Shown here piece by piece: positions 33,940 through 45,529 of a stretch of DNA of 64,000 nucleotides. Position 1 is the stretch's first letter, and each line of letters starts with the position of its first letter. Source of the stretch: Macrobrachium rosenbergii (taxonomy: Eukaryota > Arthropoda > Malacostraca > Decapoda > Palaemonidae); NCBI RefSeq assembly GCF_040412425.1, contig NC_089792.1, positions 19,357,090-19,421,089 on the forward strand. Reading direction: 5' to 3'. The notes beneath the pieces are model-generated. The model made no database searches and had not been told where the DNA came from. It was given only the letters and a program-made list of their open reading frames with translations. The translations under genes were made by a program, and so were the position numbers.

Positions 33940-34300
33940 CAGTTGAAATATATATGAAGTAGCAAAAATAGTTACTCGAGCTCAGTTATTGACAACCATA
34001 GGAATGAACTTTTATCCAAGTTGAATTGAAAATAAAATGAAATATAGATGAGGTAGCATAAATGGTGAGTTCAGGTCATGGTCAACGTCAAGAATAAAAC
34101 TTTATGCAAGTGAAATTTGCTCAAATCATAAAATAACACAGAAAATCCAAGACAATAATTTTAGGGTGTGATCACTAGCTCAGATGACAGAAATGTTTTC
34201 AATGTCCAGAATTAAAAAATACTCATAGTAGCACGAGTCTTGAAATGGGATTTGTTTCTCCAATGTCCAGAAAATTAAGATTAGTCTTAGTAGGCACATA
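33940..34300. repeat. Degenerate tandem repeat, about 93-bp offset
   Basis: GAAATATATATGAAGTAGCA (33947) and GAAATATAGATGAGGTAGCA (34040) are followed by parallel segments. AATGTCCAGAATTAAAAAAT (34201) and AATGTCCAGAAAATTAAGAT (34261) show a further, 60-bp offset. Confidence 0.45.
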
Positions 34301-35204
34301 CACATACCCAGACAGACGCCTCATTATATAACAACATGAGACACCTGTTCCTAGTATATATTTACTGGTGATAATTAGCTTTCAGTCTGACACAAAACAC
34401 GATGTCACAATAATTCACTTTATAAAAATAAAGTTATACTCAACTTGATTTTAAAATTTACACTCGAGTAACATTCTCAAACTTTTTTTCTAATTGTGAA
34501 AACGTCAGCTTTTTATTCCAAACTGTTTACAATCTTATTTAAAGAAATACAGTTTCTTTTTTATGTAAATTCTAGACAGCCTTCTATCAGTCTCTATTCT
34601 TTCACGCCTCGTTCCCACTTTTTCCTATAATTACAACTTGCCTCGTGTGTTGTTGCACAGCTGGCCGCTTCCTAGGGTTCCTTGGTTACTTTGTTAAAGG
34701 GTCGATTTTTCTGCGCCAAGAATGAAGACGTTAGGAAGGAAGCTTTGGCGAGCTTAGGGACTGGAATCTTGCATGAGAGAGTCTCGATGGCGCCTTTGTC
34801 TTCCGAGGTAAACTATTCTTAGTTTTATCTACCTGCTTTGTTGGACTTGCTGTCGCTATTGCTGACTGTACCCTAATGACCAAGGGCTCTTTAGGCCTTT
34901 GTGGTGCATTCTAGAGGAGGCCCTCAACAGGCCAAGTTGTCTCATTGGTCAGGACAAGGTAAGGCCACCACCAGGACGATCCAGGGTAAGACTTCTCTTT
35001 ATTTGGGTTATTATTCCCTTGACCCGTTAACGGGGGTTAGAATTTCCGTTTTTTGTTGTATTGTTTTCTGCCATTGAGTCAGAATGACAGGGCATTTTCT
35101 GCACCTGTCTTATGTGCTTGGGCATGTCCGTCTTTTCCTCTCCTCAGGGAAGACACAGAAGGATAGGGTATTTCGGTCTCTTTGAGGTGTCGACATCTGC
35201 TGTG

Positions 35205-35206
<2 letters not shown>
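34301..35206. other. Intergenic sequence, nothing recognised
   Basis: About 900 bp. The part 34650-35010 is less AT-rich with GGTAAG/GGTAAA donor-like sites, but no bounded open exon could be supported. Confidence 0.4.

Positions 35207-35283
<77 letters not shown>
35207..35283. repeat. (GA)n microsatellite
   Basis: 77-bp GA array with one GACAGA interruption. Confidence 0.98.
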
Positions 35284-35284
<1 letters not shown>

Positions 35285-35476
35285 TCACACAGAAGAGGAA
35301 AAGGAACAAAGGCAAATATTTTAAGCCGAGTAGCGAGGGACTCCTCCCTTAATCCATAGGCTACATGTAGTGGGGGAAACCAAGAAAGAAATGTAAGGCA
35401 TTTTCCATTTTAAAATCCCTCCTCTGTACCTTATTAAAGAAGTAGGACGGTGATGTTTTATATATATACAGTTGTG

Positions 35477-36555
<1,079 letters not shown>

Positions 36556-36865
36556 GTCCCCGTACGGGGGCAGTGCTTCCAGTGCACCTCATGCAGTGCA
36601 CTGTAGACATTACTTAAGGTTCTTTGCAGCGTTCCTTCGGCCACTAGCTGCAACCCCTTTCATTCCTTTAACTGTACCCCAGTTCAAATTTTCTTTCTTT
36701 CATCTTACTTTCCACCCTCTTCTAGCAGTTGAGTCATAGTGCAACTGCGAGGTTTTCTTCCTGTTACACCTTGAAAACCTTTTTAGTTTCAATTTCCGTT
36801 TCAGCGCTGAATAACCTCAGGTCCGAACGCTTGGGCTTTGGCCTAAATTCTATATTCTATTGTAT
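36556..36865 (+). repeat. Dispersed decapod-type repeat (copy 1)
   Basis: It contains GTGCACCTCATGCAGTGCAC, TACTTAAGGTTCTTTGCAGC, TCGGCCACTAGCTGCAACCC, ACTGCGAGGTTTTCTTCCTG and TCCGTTTCAGCGCTGAATAA, and ends GGGCTTTGGCCTAAATTCTA. I recall this as a very common decapod repeat. A degenerate second copy is visible at 39225-39470. Confidence 0.65.
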
Positions 36866-37454
36866 AATCAATGCATGGGGTTGTAGCTGCCTCTGTCAAA
36901 AACAAGGGAATCGTCCCAAAGTAATTTTTAAATCTCCAGTGGGAAGATAAATAATTGATTTTGAACGAATTTTCCTCCCCTTTTTAAGTAAAACTAAGTT
37001 TGGCACAGATTATAACGGAATGATATCCATGGCCAAATGTGATATTTGCGCCCTTCCTTTAGATTTCCGCCTAGACACACCCCGTGCAAGACTTCTTGGC
37101 CAAACGTGGTACTGGCGTTCTGCCTGCAGATTCCCGTCCAGCAAAAACACTGTAATGAAAATTTACCCGCCGAAAATGTCACATGAACAGCGCGTCTCGT
37201 ACCCAAAAGATTTGACCGATACGGAGACAGTTTTTTTTTTTTAAACTTCGAACTCCATTCATAAGTTTCCTTTGATAAGAATCATATCACGGTATCGAGT
37301 CGTTCACGGAGTAATTTCTAGAGCCTTCCCACTATTTATTGCTAGATCATGTGGGAAATAATGTTGAGGTACTGTTTGGTATCAAACTCTGCCGAAGGAA
37401 GAATGTATCATATACTCAAATTTGTAAAATTGGCAAGATATTTTCTTGCGATAC
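36866..37454. other. Intergenic sequence with a 67-bp degenerate duplication
   Basis: TGGCCAAATGTGATATTTGC at 37030 and TGGCCAAACGTGGTACTGGC at 37097 begin two related ~60-bp segments. A frame at 37020-37244 is open for 74 codons but has no supporting signals. Confidence 0.4.
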
Positions 37455-37510
37455 TCACACACACGCACACATACACACACACACACCTATATATTTATAC
37501 AGTATGTGTG

Positions 37511-37576
<66 letters not shown>

Positions 37577-37660
37577 GAATATAGATATTTACTGTATATA
37601 AAGATATATATTATATGTATATATATGCATATATGTATATATATAAATATAATGTGTGTA
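37455..37660. repeat. (CA)n/(TA)n compound microsatellite region
   Basis: CA run 37455-37487, then TA array to about 37570 and imperfect TATA/TGTA sequence beyond. Confidence 0.95.
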
Positions 37661-39224
37661 TGTACTGTACGTGCACGAAATATTATGAGTCAGTGATATT
37701 TAAACTCTGAGATATAGGATAGATATATGGCTCTTTATGTAAAATCGGCAAGATTATTGACACCATCACAAAGGCCTCCAAACTCTTTAGCAGTGTCGAC
37801 CCCTTCATGGCATGCTTGATCTTTCATCATGTGCAAAAATTGTAATAATAAAAGCCCTTTGTTTATGGATGTACTAAAAGACTGCTCTTCTAACGTGGAA
37901 CAATTATACCTTTTACAGAGTATTTGAAATAAAAGTGCTTGGAAATGCAAGTCACTTCATCCACGTATTTTTAAGCTGATGCCATATGAAGATTATGGGC
38001 TTTATTAATCGTATGCGGAATTAAGTTACATTTCTTTGCATCATTCTGTGTAGTTTCATATCCTTTACGTAGGTCGCCTTTTGGCCCTGAGGAATTTATC
38101 GACTTTGTGGAGTGTCCCATTGATCTCTGTGGGTCGATATTGACCAATTTGGAGACCATACTTCCAACATGTTTTTATTATTATATTTTTTTTTACAATT
38201 ACTAATTGGAAACCTAGTCATTTTTCAATTTACAGAAAGGATGTTGGAAGTGGAGATTGGGGTAATAGAGTAGATGAGGACGTAGTAGGTCGCTTGAGAG
38301 CAGAATAGCTTCCCTCCTTAATCACAGCAGAACAGTCGTAAGTGGAAAAAGTGAAACCACTTCATGCACAGAGACAGCGGATGCAGAGAAAGGGTCAGGG
38401 AGAGCTTAGTCATCAGATAGATTATTGTCTTCAATTCTTGCTCGTCGAAAAGGGACACTGTTAAGGAAAAGGATAGTACGGAGTTTTAATAATTATATTG
38501 AACAAATATCACTAGTTTTACTTAGAAATAAATCCGAACACTCAAAATTTTGGTAGATGTGAGAAACTGACTTGCACTTTCATAAAAAGAGAAAAAATCA
38601 AAGACCATAGACTAAGCAACAGAAATATGAAGAGAAAATTAATTAGAGGCATTGAACTTCAGTGTTTTAGGATTCTAATTTAAGTATTATCTCATTATTA
38701 GAGTTGACAAAGTACAATATATGATCTAGTATGAATAACCAAGGCGGGATGAGGTGAAAAAAAAGTAAGAAGTATGAATCATCGGAAGTATGAATCAAGA
38801 AGTATGAAGATGTAGAATAGAAAAAATTGATTTGATGATGGAAGAGGTAGGAACAGTCTGTTAGCAACAGGTAAAACATAAATGTTTGAGAAAACGCGGA
38901 AATGAAAACCATAATCTTGATATTTGGCTAATTGTACCTTTAACAGACTTTCTAGCGTCGCAGAGACATCAGATGAACTATAAAAGCTTCTCTGAAGTCC
39001 CTCAAAGAACAACAAACATCGGTGAAATACAAAAGGTTCCCAGCAGAAAATACTTGTCGAAGCTCAAGTTCAATTTACTTTTAGAGATATTCATAGACTG
39101 GAAACTTTCGGACTTCCAGGAGGGGTGACTTTTGGAGTCACTGCATGGTTAAATAACTTTTTTTTTTCCAGTACTGAGAATTTGTAGCACTGACAAAGTT
39201 GGGCTTTGTCGAGTGATGTTCGCT
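37661..39224. other. Intergenic sequence, nothing recognised
   Basis: About 1.5 kb. Minus-strand frames at 37735-37950 and 37971-38159 are open for 60-70 codons and look mildly protein-like, but no family or splice signal was found. Confidence 0.35.
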
Positions 39225-39470
39225 GTAGGGGTTACTACTTGCAGTTTGCCTTGTAAGGCGCACTTAAGATGGTACAAAGTATTATTTGCAGTGTCCGTCC
39301 CGGGTTGCATTGCTTATTGCCTTTAACTTTTCATCCGAACCATTTGGTTTCCTTCTGTTTAACTGTCCAACTTCTTTGACATGACATTACTCTATTTATA
39401 CCTCTCACTTAAAAAACAAATCTTTCGGCTTTGCGCAGTGTGAGTTAAGAAACATGAATCAGTGGTGCCT
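39225..39470 (+). repeat. Degenerate copy of the repeat at 36556
   Basis: The order CTGTAGGGGTTACTACTTG, GCAGTGTCCGTCCCGGGTTG, TTGCCTTTAACTTTTCATCC follows the copy at 36600-36690 with many changes. Confidence 0.35.
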
Positions 39471-40244
39471 TTAAACTTTTCTAACCTAGATTATATAAAT
39501 CTGAAAGGTGACGAATTGATTTTTAAATGGAACTAACGAGAGCAAATATAAATTTTGCAGTATGTTTTATTTCGATGACAGTTCCTTAGATGAACCTAAA
39601 TCTTCAATTTTTTTTTGTAAGATATTGCATTAGTTATCATTTTCGAGATTTAAAATTACGTTTTTAAAGGAACTAAATAAAGTCTGGTAAGATGAAGTGT
39701 GATTACAGACATGAATATGCAGTCTTCCATTCATATTATTCCGCCTTTATTAGTGTCGGTTTACATATGCAATAATTTATTTTTTTAGAACTAATGCGTA
39801 TTTACTCATTTCCGTATAAAAGCATAATTTACTGTGGTTAGTATATAAAAAAAAATTAATCACTGATGATTTTTTTATTCAGAAATTCTCATTTATAGTT
39901 ATTCGGACGGATAGTCATGTTTTATATAGAGCCTTTCTTTTTCATAAAACTCTGTTCCTTTTCATTGAATTACTCGTGATCTTTATTTCTAATTTCTCTT
40001 TCCCAAAAACCTCAAACTTTCCTTGCAGTGGCTTTCCATTCTTTTCTCCCTGGCTCCGCACTCCGTCGAGAAAACTTGAAACGAGAACAAAAATTCATGT
40101 CTTTTGTTTTTGTTTCGCCGGACGTGCAGAGGCACTTGCTCCTCTTCGCTCGCACTCTCATTTCCCGTGAATCAAAGGAGGAAATTTAATTAAGAATGTT
40201 AGTCAGAGGAGAGAACAAAATGTTTTGCCATTGCGGGTGGATGA
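39471..40244. other. Intergenic sequence, nothing recognised
   Basis: About 770 bp of AT-rich sequence. Confidence 0.4.
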
Positions 40245-40840
40245 CGAGTGACGTGATATGAGATAGTGGTTAGTTGGTTACGTGATATGAGATAGTGGTT
40301 AGTTGGTTAGCTCTCGTTTGTGTGTTTGAAGACACGGAGGAAGGTAGTACAGTACTTGGTACTAGTCTGTGAGACTGGGTGGATGGTTTACTGTTTGCTT
40401 GTGTGCTGAAGAATTTGGGATGAGGTAGTGTTTAGTTGGGTATCTCTGTTTGTTTGTTTGTTAAGTGGTACAGGATTAGGCGGTAGTTAGTTGATTAGCT
40501 CTAGCTTGTATGATGGAGGACGTGGAGTAAGGTAGTTGCTACTTGGTTTACTCTTGTTTGTATGTTCAGTGACGCAGAATGGGTCATGGGTAGTTATGAA
40601 GCTCTTATTTGCATGATAAATGATATAAGGTAAAGTTGTGGCTACCTGCGTAACCTTTGCTTGTATTTTAAATTTCATAGGATGCTGTTTGGCACGGGAT
40701 GAGACTCTGAGTGATCATTAGTTATAGTTTGTATACTGAGTGACTGAAGTGAGGTGGTAGTTAGCTAAGAAACTTAGTATGTTTGTGGATGACATGGAAT
40801 GAGAACTTCCTTATCCTGGTTGGTATTTCTTGTCGAGACC
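40245..40840. repeat. Degenerate minisatellite, about 50-60-bp unit, ~10 copies
   Basis: It starts with two perfect 29-bp copies (40252-40280 and 40281-40309, CGTGATATGAGATAGTGGTT...). Diverged versions of 'GGTAGT(G)GTTAGTTGGTTAGCTCTCGTTTGTATG' follow near 40430, 40488, 40537, 40590, 40640, 40718 and 40760. Confidence 0.75.
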
Positions 40841-41650
40841 CTCTAGTGTGCCAAAAGAACGAGAGGAGAAAAAGAGATCAAATAGTCTATCGTACAGTCT
40901 AAAACAACATCAGAGGACTGAAGAAGATAAAGTAAGTTAATAATGAATCTACTGTATGCATTGGAGTCAGAGTTCGATAAATGAGGATTTTCGTTCTACT
41001 ATTTTCGATTGGGCGCCACGAGCATGGCTATTCACAGTTAGTGGATTGGTTTAAACTCATAAACTTATATCACTACAGTATGTTTTTCACTGAAAATGCG
41101 TTATATTAAATGTAATTCTTATATAAAAAAAAACGAATGAAAACTCTTCAAAAACTTAAATTCGCCCAAGTTGCTAGCAAGGACTGTACGATGGAAACGT
41201 AACATAGTTTACGATGATGTGAGTAGTATGATTATGATTGATTATGGTGCCGTATAGTTAAAGTCACTTTAGAACGTATTGAAGAAGATAAAACAGAGGT
41301 TAAAATGATGTTGCCGCTGTGTCTCATGAAGAGTGGCACTTGTAAGCACCAACGTATTGCTCCAGAATTGCCATTGTCTGTAAGTTACGCTTTGATTTTC
41401 TCGGGAAATGAAGAGAGATAAAACTGAGGATTAAATGGAGGAGGAAATCTCGTTAATGGGAGCAAACAGTCGGATGAGAATCAAAGAGATTTTTGTTTAG
41501 GAATTCGCCGTGGAAAATTAATTTCTATTGGCGAGCCTCTATATTCGACTGATAGTCTAGTTTAAAGCTCCAGCTCTTTTCTCCTCTTGCCTGAAATAGT
41601 TCTTGTGGGAAACTTCCAATATATGTAATATATATACACGTGTATACATT
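40841..41650. other. Intergenic sequence, nothing recognised
   Basis: About 800 bp without a supported feature. Confidence 0.4.
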
Positions 41651-41855
<205 letters not shown>

Positions 41856-41858
<3 letters not shown>

Positions 41859-42353
41859 GTGTGTGCCTGAAATCTAATGCCCAACATTCTTTGACCTTTT
41901 CATTTTTCTGTTCTTTGATGGTTTTGGATACGTTTTCCACTGATTATCGTCATACGAATTTGGTAACGAAATGAAGAAACTCTCCCCTTGACACCCAGTA
42001 TCAGACCAAAGTTAGGAGGATCAGATGTGCTATGCCATATTATCGTGATAGCAGGGATTGATCTTGACGGTATTTTCAGTCATTTTTGACGTATCTTTTC
42101 TAGATGTAATTTTTTTCTCCCAAGTAATGTCAAATGTCGTGCTCCTGGCCCTAACAAAAATCTTGAATAAATGAATAATTGGTGCAGTCATTGGGGTATG
42201 AGATTGAACCAGCAAAACTAAGACTACTGGTTGTCCAGTCCCATATCTGGCTCCCGCTGTGCTTAGTAACATCGTGCAAAATGATTTTGAAAATATTTAA
42301 GAATTCTTGGTGATACTTCCGATTAATAATTTTAGTTTTTTTGTAAAAGAAAA
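41856..42353. other. Intergenic sequence, nothing recognised
   Basis: About 500 bp without a supported feature. Confidence 0.4.
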
Positions 42354-42662
42354 CTATTGAGATGGTTTTGTCTGTCTGTCCGCACTTTTTCTGTCCACCC
42401 TCAGATCTTAAAAACTACCGAGGCTAGAGGGCTGCAAATTAGTAGGTTGATCATCCACCCTCCAACCATCAAACATACCAAATATTGCAGCCCTCTAGCC
42501 TGAGTAGTTTTTATTTTATTTAACGTTAAAATTAGCCATAATCATGCATCTGGCAAGGCTATAGGACAGGCCACCACCGGGCAGTGGCTGAAATCTTCGT
42601 GGGCTGCGGCTCATACAGAAAACTCGATTGCGCCGAAGAACCTTCGGCGCATTTTTTACTTG
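42354..42662 (+). mobile_element. Dispersed foldback repeat with internal and terminal hairpins
   Basis: An internal inverted repeat pairs AAAACTACCGAGGCTAGAGG (42411, continuing GCTGCAA) with GCAGCCCTCTAGCCTGAGTA (42487, continuing GTTTTT). The 3' end carries a perfect 9-bp stem TGCGCCGAA-GAACC-TTCGGCGCA (42629-42651) followed by a T run. The element starts with a TCTG run and TCCGCACTTTTTCTGTCC. I recall this sequence as highly repeated in decapods. It has no coding capacity. Confidence 0.8.
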
Positions 42663-43440
42663 TCTCTTTTCAAACACTTGAATGTTACACAATCTGATGT
42701 TGGCAGCATTCAGTATTTATTGGAATTTAGCTATTAGCTTCACAAACTCGTGAGTCTTGTGTTATCATTACTGGATTATTGTTCTCTAGTCTAAGTGATA
42801 GCTAACTTTCGGGGTAATAAGGTCTAATGAAAACTGCTTGAAGAAGTTATTTCCATAATGGCAACGGTGGAATTAGTATTTAGATCGTCGAAAAATATGC
42901 TGCTTTAATTTTACTGATATTCCTCATCTGATGTTCACGTATATATAAGTTTGCATGTGTATTTCCACTGCGTCTCAAATCTTATGTATTTCCGGTTTTG
43001 CTCAAATTAGTATTTTTTTTTCCAAGGAAATATGCTTAGCAGGTTAACGGCATGTAAGGCATGCCTGAAATGCGTTGCTTACGAACACTTCGACAAAAAG
43101 ATAATTATATCAGTAGTAAAAACTACTCCCATTGGTAACTGTTGTTGCAAGGGTTATACTGTTTCAAAATATTTGGAGGGGTTAGAGAGGCCACCCATCT
43201 TGGGCATGGCTGTACGTGTTCTCGCTACAGAAATGGGTTGCAAATGTTTGGCGAATCTTGGCATAATAGTTTGGAAAAATCATTTGAAAATTTCATGGAA
43301 ATTGGGAATGGCTGCAACAGCAGTGTAGACATTTCCCTTCAGCTAGAAGAGAAATTTGTGCAAGGTCAACAATAATAGGAGTAAAGTCAGCCATAGTGGA
43401 ATCACTGACGAGTGCAAGACTCAAATTTAGTGGCTTTTAC
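42663..43440. other. Intergenic sequence with two overlapping open frames
   Basis: Plus-strand frames at 43032-43328 and 43142-43375 overlap and both look moderately protein-like. Only one could be real, and neither has recognisable motifs or splice support. Confidence 0.35.
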
Positions 43441-43444
43441 GGAA

Positions 43445-43645
43445 GGGTGGCGCCGCAGGGGTGCAGCCTTCCGGTTTCTTTGTAAGTCTTTAGGGATGAG
43501 GTTGCCAGCACCACGCCCTTTTCCTGACCCCAACGGACGCTGGTAGCTATTTACAGCTGATTCAACTATTGGCTGGTAGGCCGTGTGGGACCAAGGACTT
43601 TGCAGACATGAGGTTAGCGCTATACCACTCAGCTATAAATAAGTA
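43445..43645 (-). repeat. tRNA-headed dispersed repeat, probable
   Basis: On the minus strand, AGCTGAGTGGTATAGCGCTA (43642-43623) matches the D-arm and A-box region of a tRNA. Downstream, GGCGTGGTGCTGGCAACCTC and GGCTGCACCCCTGCGGCGCC (minus strand) look like a SINE body I have seen in decapod sequence. The B box is degraded. Confidence 0.45.
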
Positions 43646-44397
43646 TGCGAGCTCATTCATACATATATATATACATCTCTGCCTGCTGTCATCTACTTTA
43701 TCAGTCTTATGGGTTCACTGTTGTCTTTAGAATAATGAAGTTTAAAGTATGCCTGTTCTACTGGACATGTGTTTTCTCTCTGAGTACTGAGATTTAACAT
43801 CGTTTCCCATTTTAATTCATTACTTGGGAAGTTGTTCTCGTTCCGGTTCTTTTAGTCTTTCAAGAATATGCCACATACCGGTTTATGCCTGCAGATATAT
43901 ACTTGTTGTTGGCTGAACCTGGGTAGATAAACTGTGGCATCGGGCTGTATACCTTAACAAGGAGGAAAATCGAAAATGAAGGGAGGAAACGGAAACAAAG
44001 AGAGGAATCGCAAGTCTGCTATATATGAAAAGAAAGCGACATCCTTCAGAGCATATGTATGAAGTTGCAGTAACTGGTTACATATAAATTATACCTCGTA
44101 TCCAAGGGTACATGCAGAAATGTATGCAAAATCTGAACAAGGTAAATGCCAGAAAATAAGTCATTAAACATTTCACCCATTCAAAAGAAAATCTTATGTT
44201 TAAAAAAAAGATGATAATACATGCATGAATACGAAATAAATCCTACTTAGAGTGCCCGTCCTTTGAACAAGAAGATTTCCTAACTCGAATAAAGGCGAGA
44301 ATAATGTCTCAGTGGATAAGGTAGCGCCTTAATCAGTATCCTCCAAATCAGAAACCCTCTTTACTTGGATAAGAGAAAAGTAATGTCTTTTGTGGTA
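43646..44397. other. Intergenic sequence; short tRNA-like stretch at 44305
   Basis: GTCTCAGTGGATAAGGTAGC (44305-44324) resembles a tRNA D-arm. It has no B box and is probably a truncated SINE head. Confidence 0.35.
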
Positions 44398-44416
44398 GGG
44401 TGGGAAGGGTAGGGGG
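44398..44416 (+). other. G-quadruplex-prone tract
   Basis: Four G runs (GGGTGGGAAGGGTAGGGGG) with one- or two-base loops. Confidence 0.65.
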
Positions 44417-44625
44417 TGGTTGCCTAAGGATGAAGTTTGTTGAATGCCCACAGAAGACATTCAATTAAAACTTGCAACATTAACTTAGACCAATCCAAAC
44501 TTTTCCTTAATTTTAGGCGTTTTTCAATCCCCTTCTTGATTGCCTGTTGTTTGTCGGTCGTGGTGAGTGATAGCGGTTTCGTCTCCGCTGTCTCTTGATG
44601 GACATACTCTCGACGATGTAGGTTT

Positions 44626-44627
<2 letters not shown>

Positions 44628-44669
<42 letters not shown>
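44628..44669. repeat. (ATT)n microsatellite
   Basis: 42-bp trinucleotide array. Confidence 0.97.
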
Positions 44670-44984
44670 GAATCAGAGATGAAACTAACATGACAAAAAC
44701 AATGAAAGCATTGTAATGCCTTCGGATATCCCATCTGTATCGTTATTTAGATAGATTTTCGAATGTATTTACAAATCTTTAACGCTTTTCTTTTACAGAC
44801 TTGAATAATTTTCCAGCCATCAAGAGGCAGGCGCATTGTTTCCTTTATCCCCGCCTTTTTTCTTCTCTCCCCTTTTTTGTCTTGTTTTTTTTTCCTGAGT
44901 TACGTAACGCACCAGGTTACTGCTAATGTCGTCTTCCAATGTAGATAAAAACAACAATAACAATAATGGAAATCAAGGCAAAAT

Positions 44985-45110
44985 CACATATAAATTAGAT
45001 AAAAATATCCTCCAGACATCGGGATCGAACCCAAAATGTGTTGTCTCGTTCGGGAAATTGGGTAAAACTGGCAGGTATTCGATGCGTGCAACCTTCCCAG
45101 GTACATCCTC
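44985..45110 (-). repeat. tRNA-like SINE head, minus strand
   Basis: GGGATCGAACCC (45020-45031) is, on the minus strand, GGGTTCGATCCC, a good Pol III B box. The minus-strand sequence before it (GCACGCATCGAATACCTG...) sits where the A-box half would be. Confidence 0.45.
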
Positions 45111-45146
45111 AGGTACTATGGAAATAATTGGGTTTAACATCTTTTA

Positions 45147-45225
45147 GGACCTGTGTGGCTTAGAGGGTGGCGCCTTTTCCATTTCATTCGAGAATCCAGG
45201 GTTTGATCCCGATATCAGGTGGTGA
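45147..45225 (+). repeat. tRNA-like SINE head, plus strand
   Basis: GTGTGGCTTAGAGGGTGGCG (45152) resembles a tRNA D-arm and A box. AGGGTTTGATCCCGATATCA (45199) is a B box with a T-arm-like fold. It lies tail-to-tail with the minus-strand head at 45020. Confidence 0.5.
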
Positions 45226-45529
45226 CTTAATAATTTAAAATAATATTCTCCACAAGGTCATCTTGTTCGTGTCCCAATTTTTCGAAGTGATCGGTGCCGC
45301 AGACAGCTGTGTATCTGAACAACTTTCGTTCTGTACGTCTCGTAACATTATTTTTTAAAGGATAGAATTAGCTTGTTAAAAAAAAAAGATACAAGCTACA
45401 CGACCATACGTTAGAATATATGCCACTAAAAAATTTTAAGTCGTGTTTGATAGGTATAACACGTTCTCTACCACCTTGTTTTTCTTGAGGCTTGTTTCCT
45501 GAATTTTTTTTTTTTTTTGAAGACCCTTT
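45226..45529. other. Intergenic sequence ending in a T run
   Basis: About 300 bp. A T run lies at 45504-45518 just before the LINE fossil. Confidence 0.4.

Noticed and set aside
37020..37244. 74-codon ORF beginning MISMAKCDICALPLDF with C-x-x-C
   Set aside because: It lies over a 67-bp degenerate duplication; the C-x-x-C is isolated and there is no zinc-finger spacing afterwards.
43032..43375. Two overlapping Cys-containing ORFs
   Set aside because: Both frames are open over the same sequence and neither has a recognisable domain.
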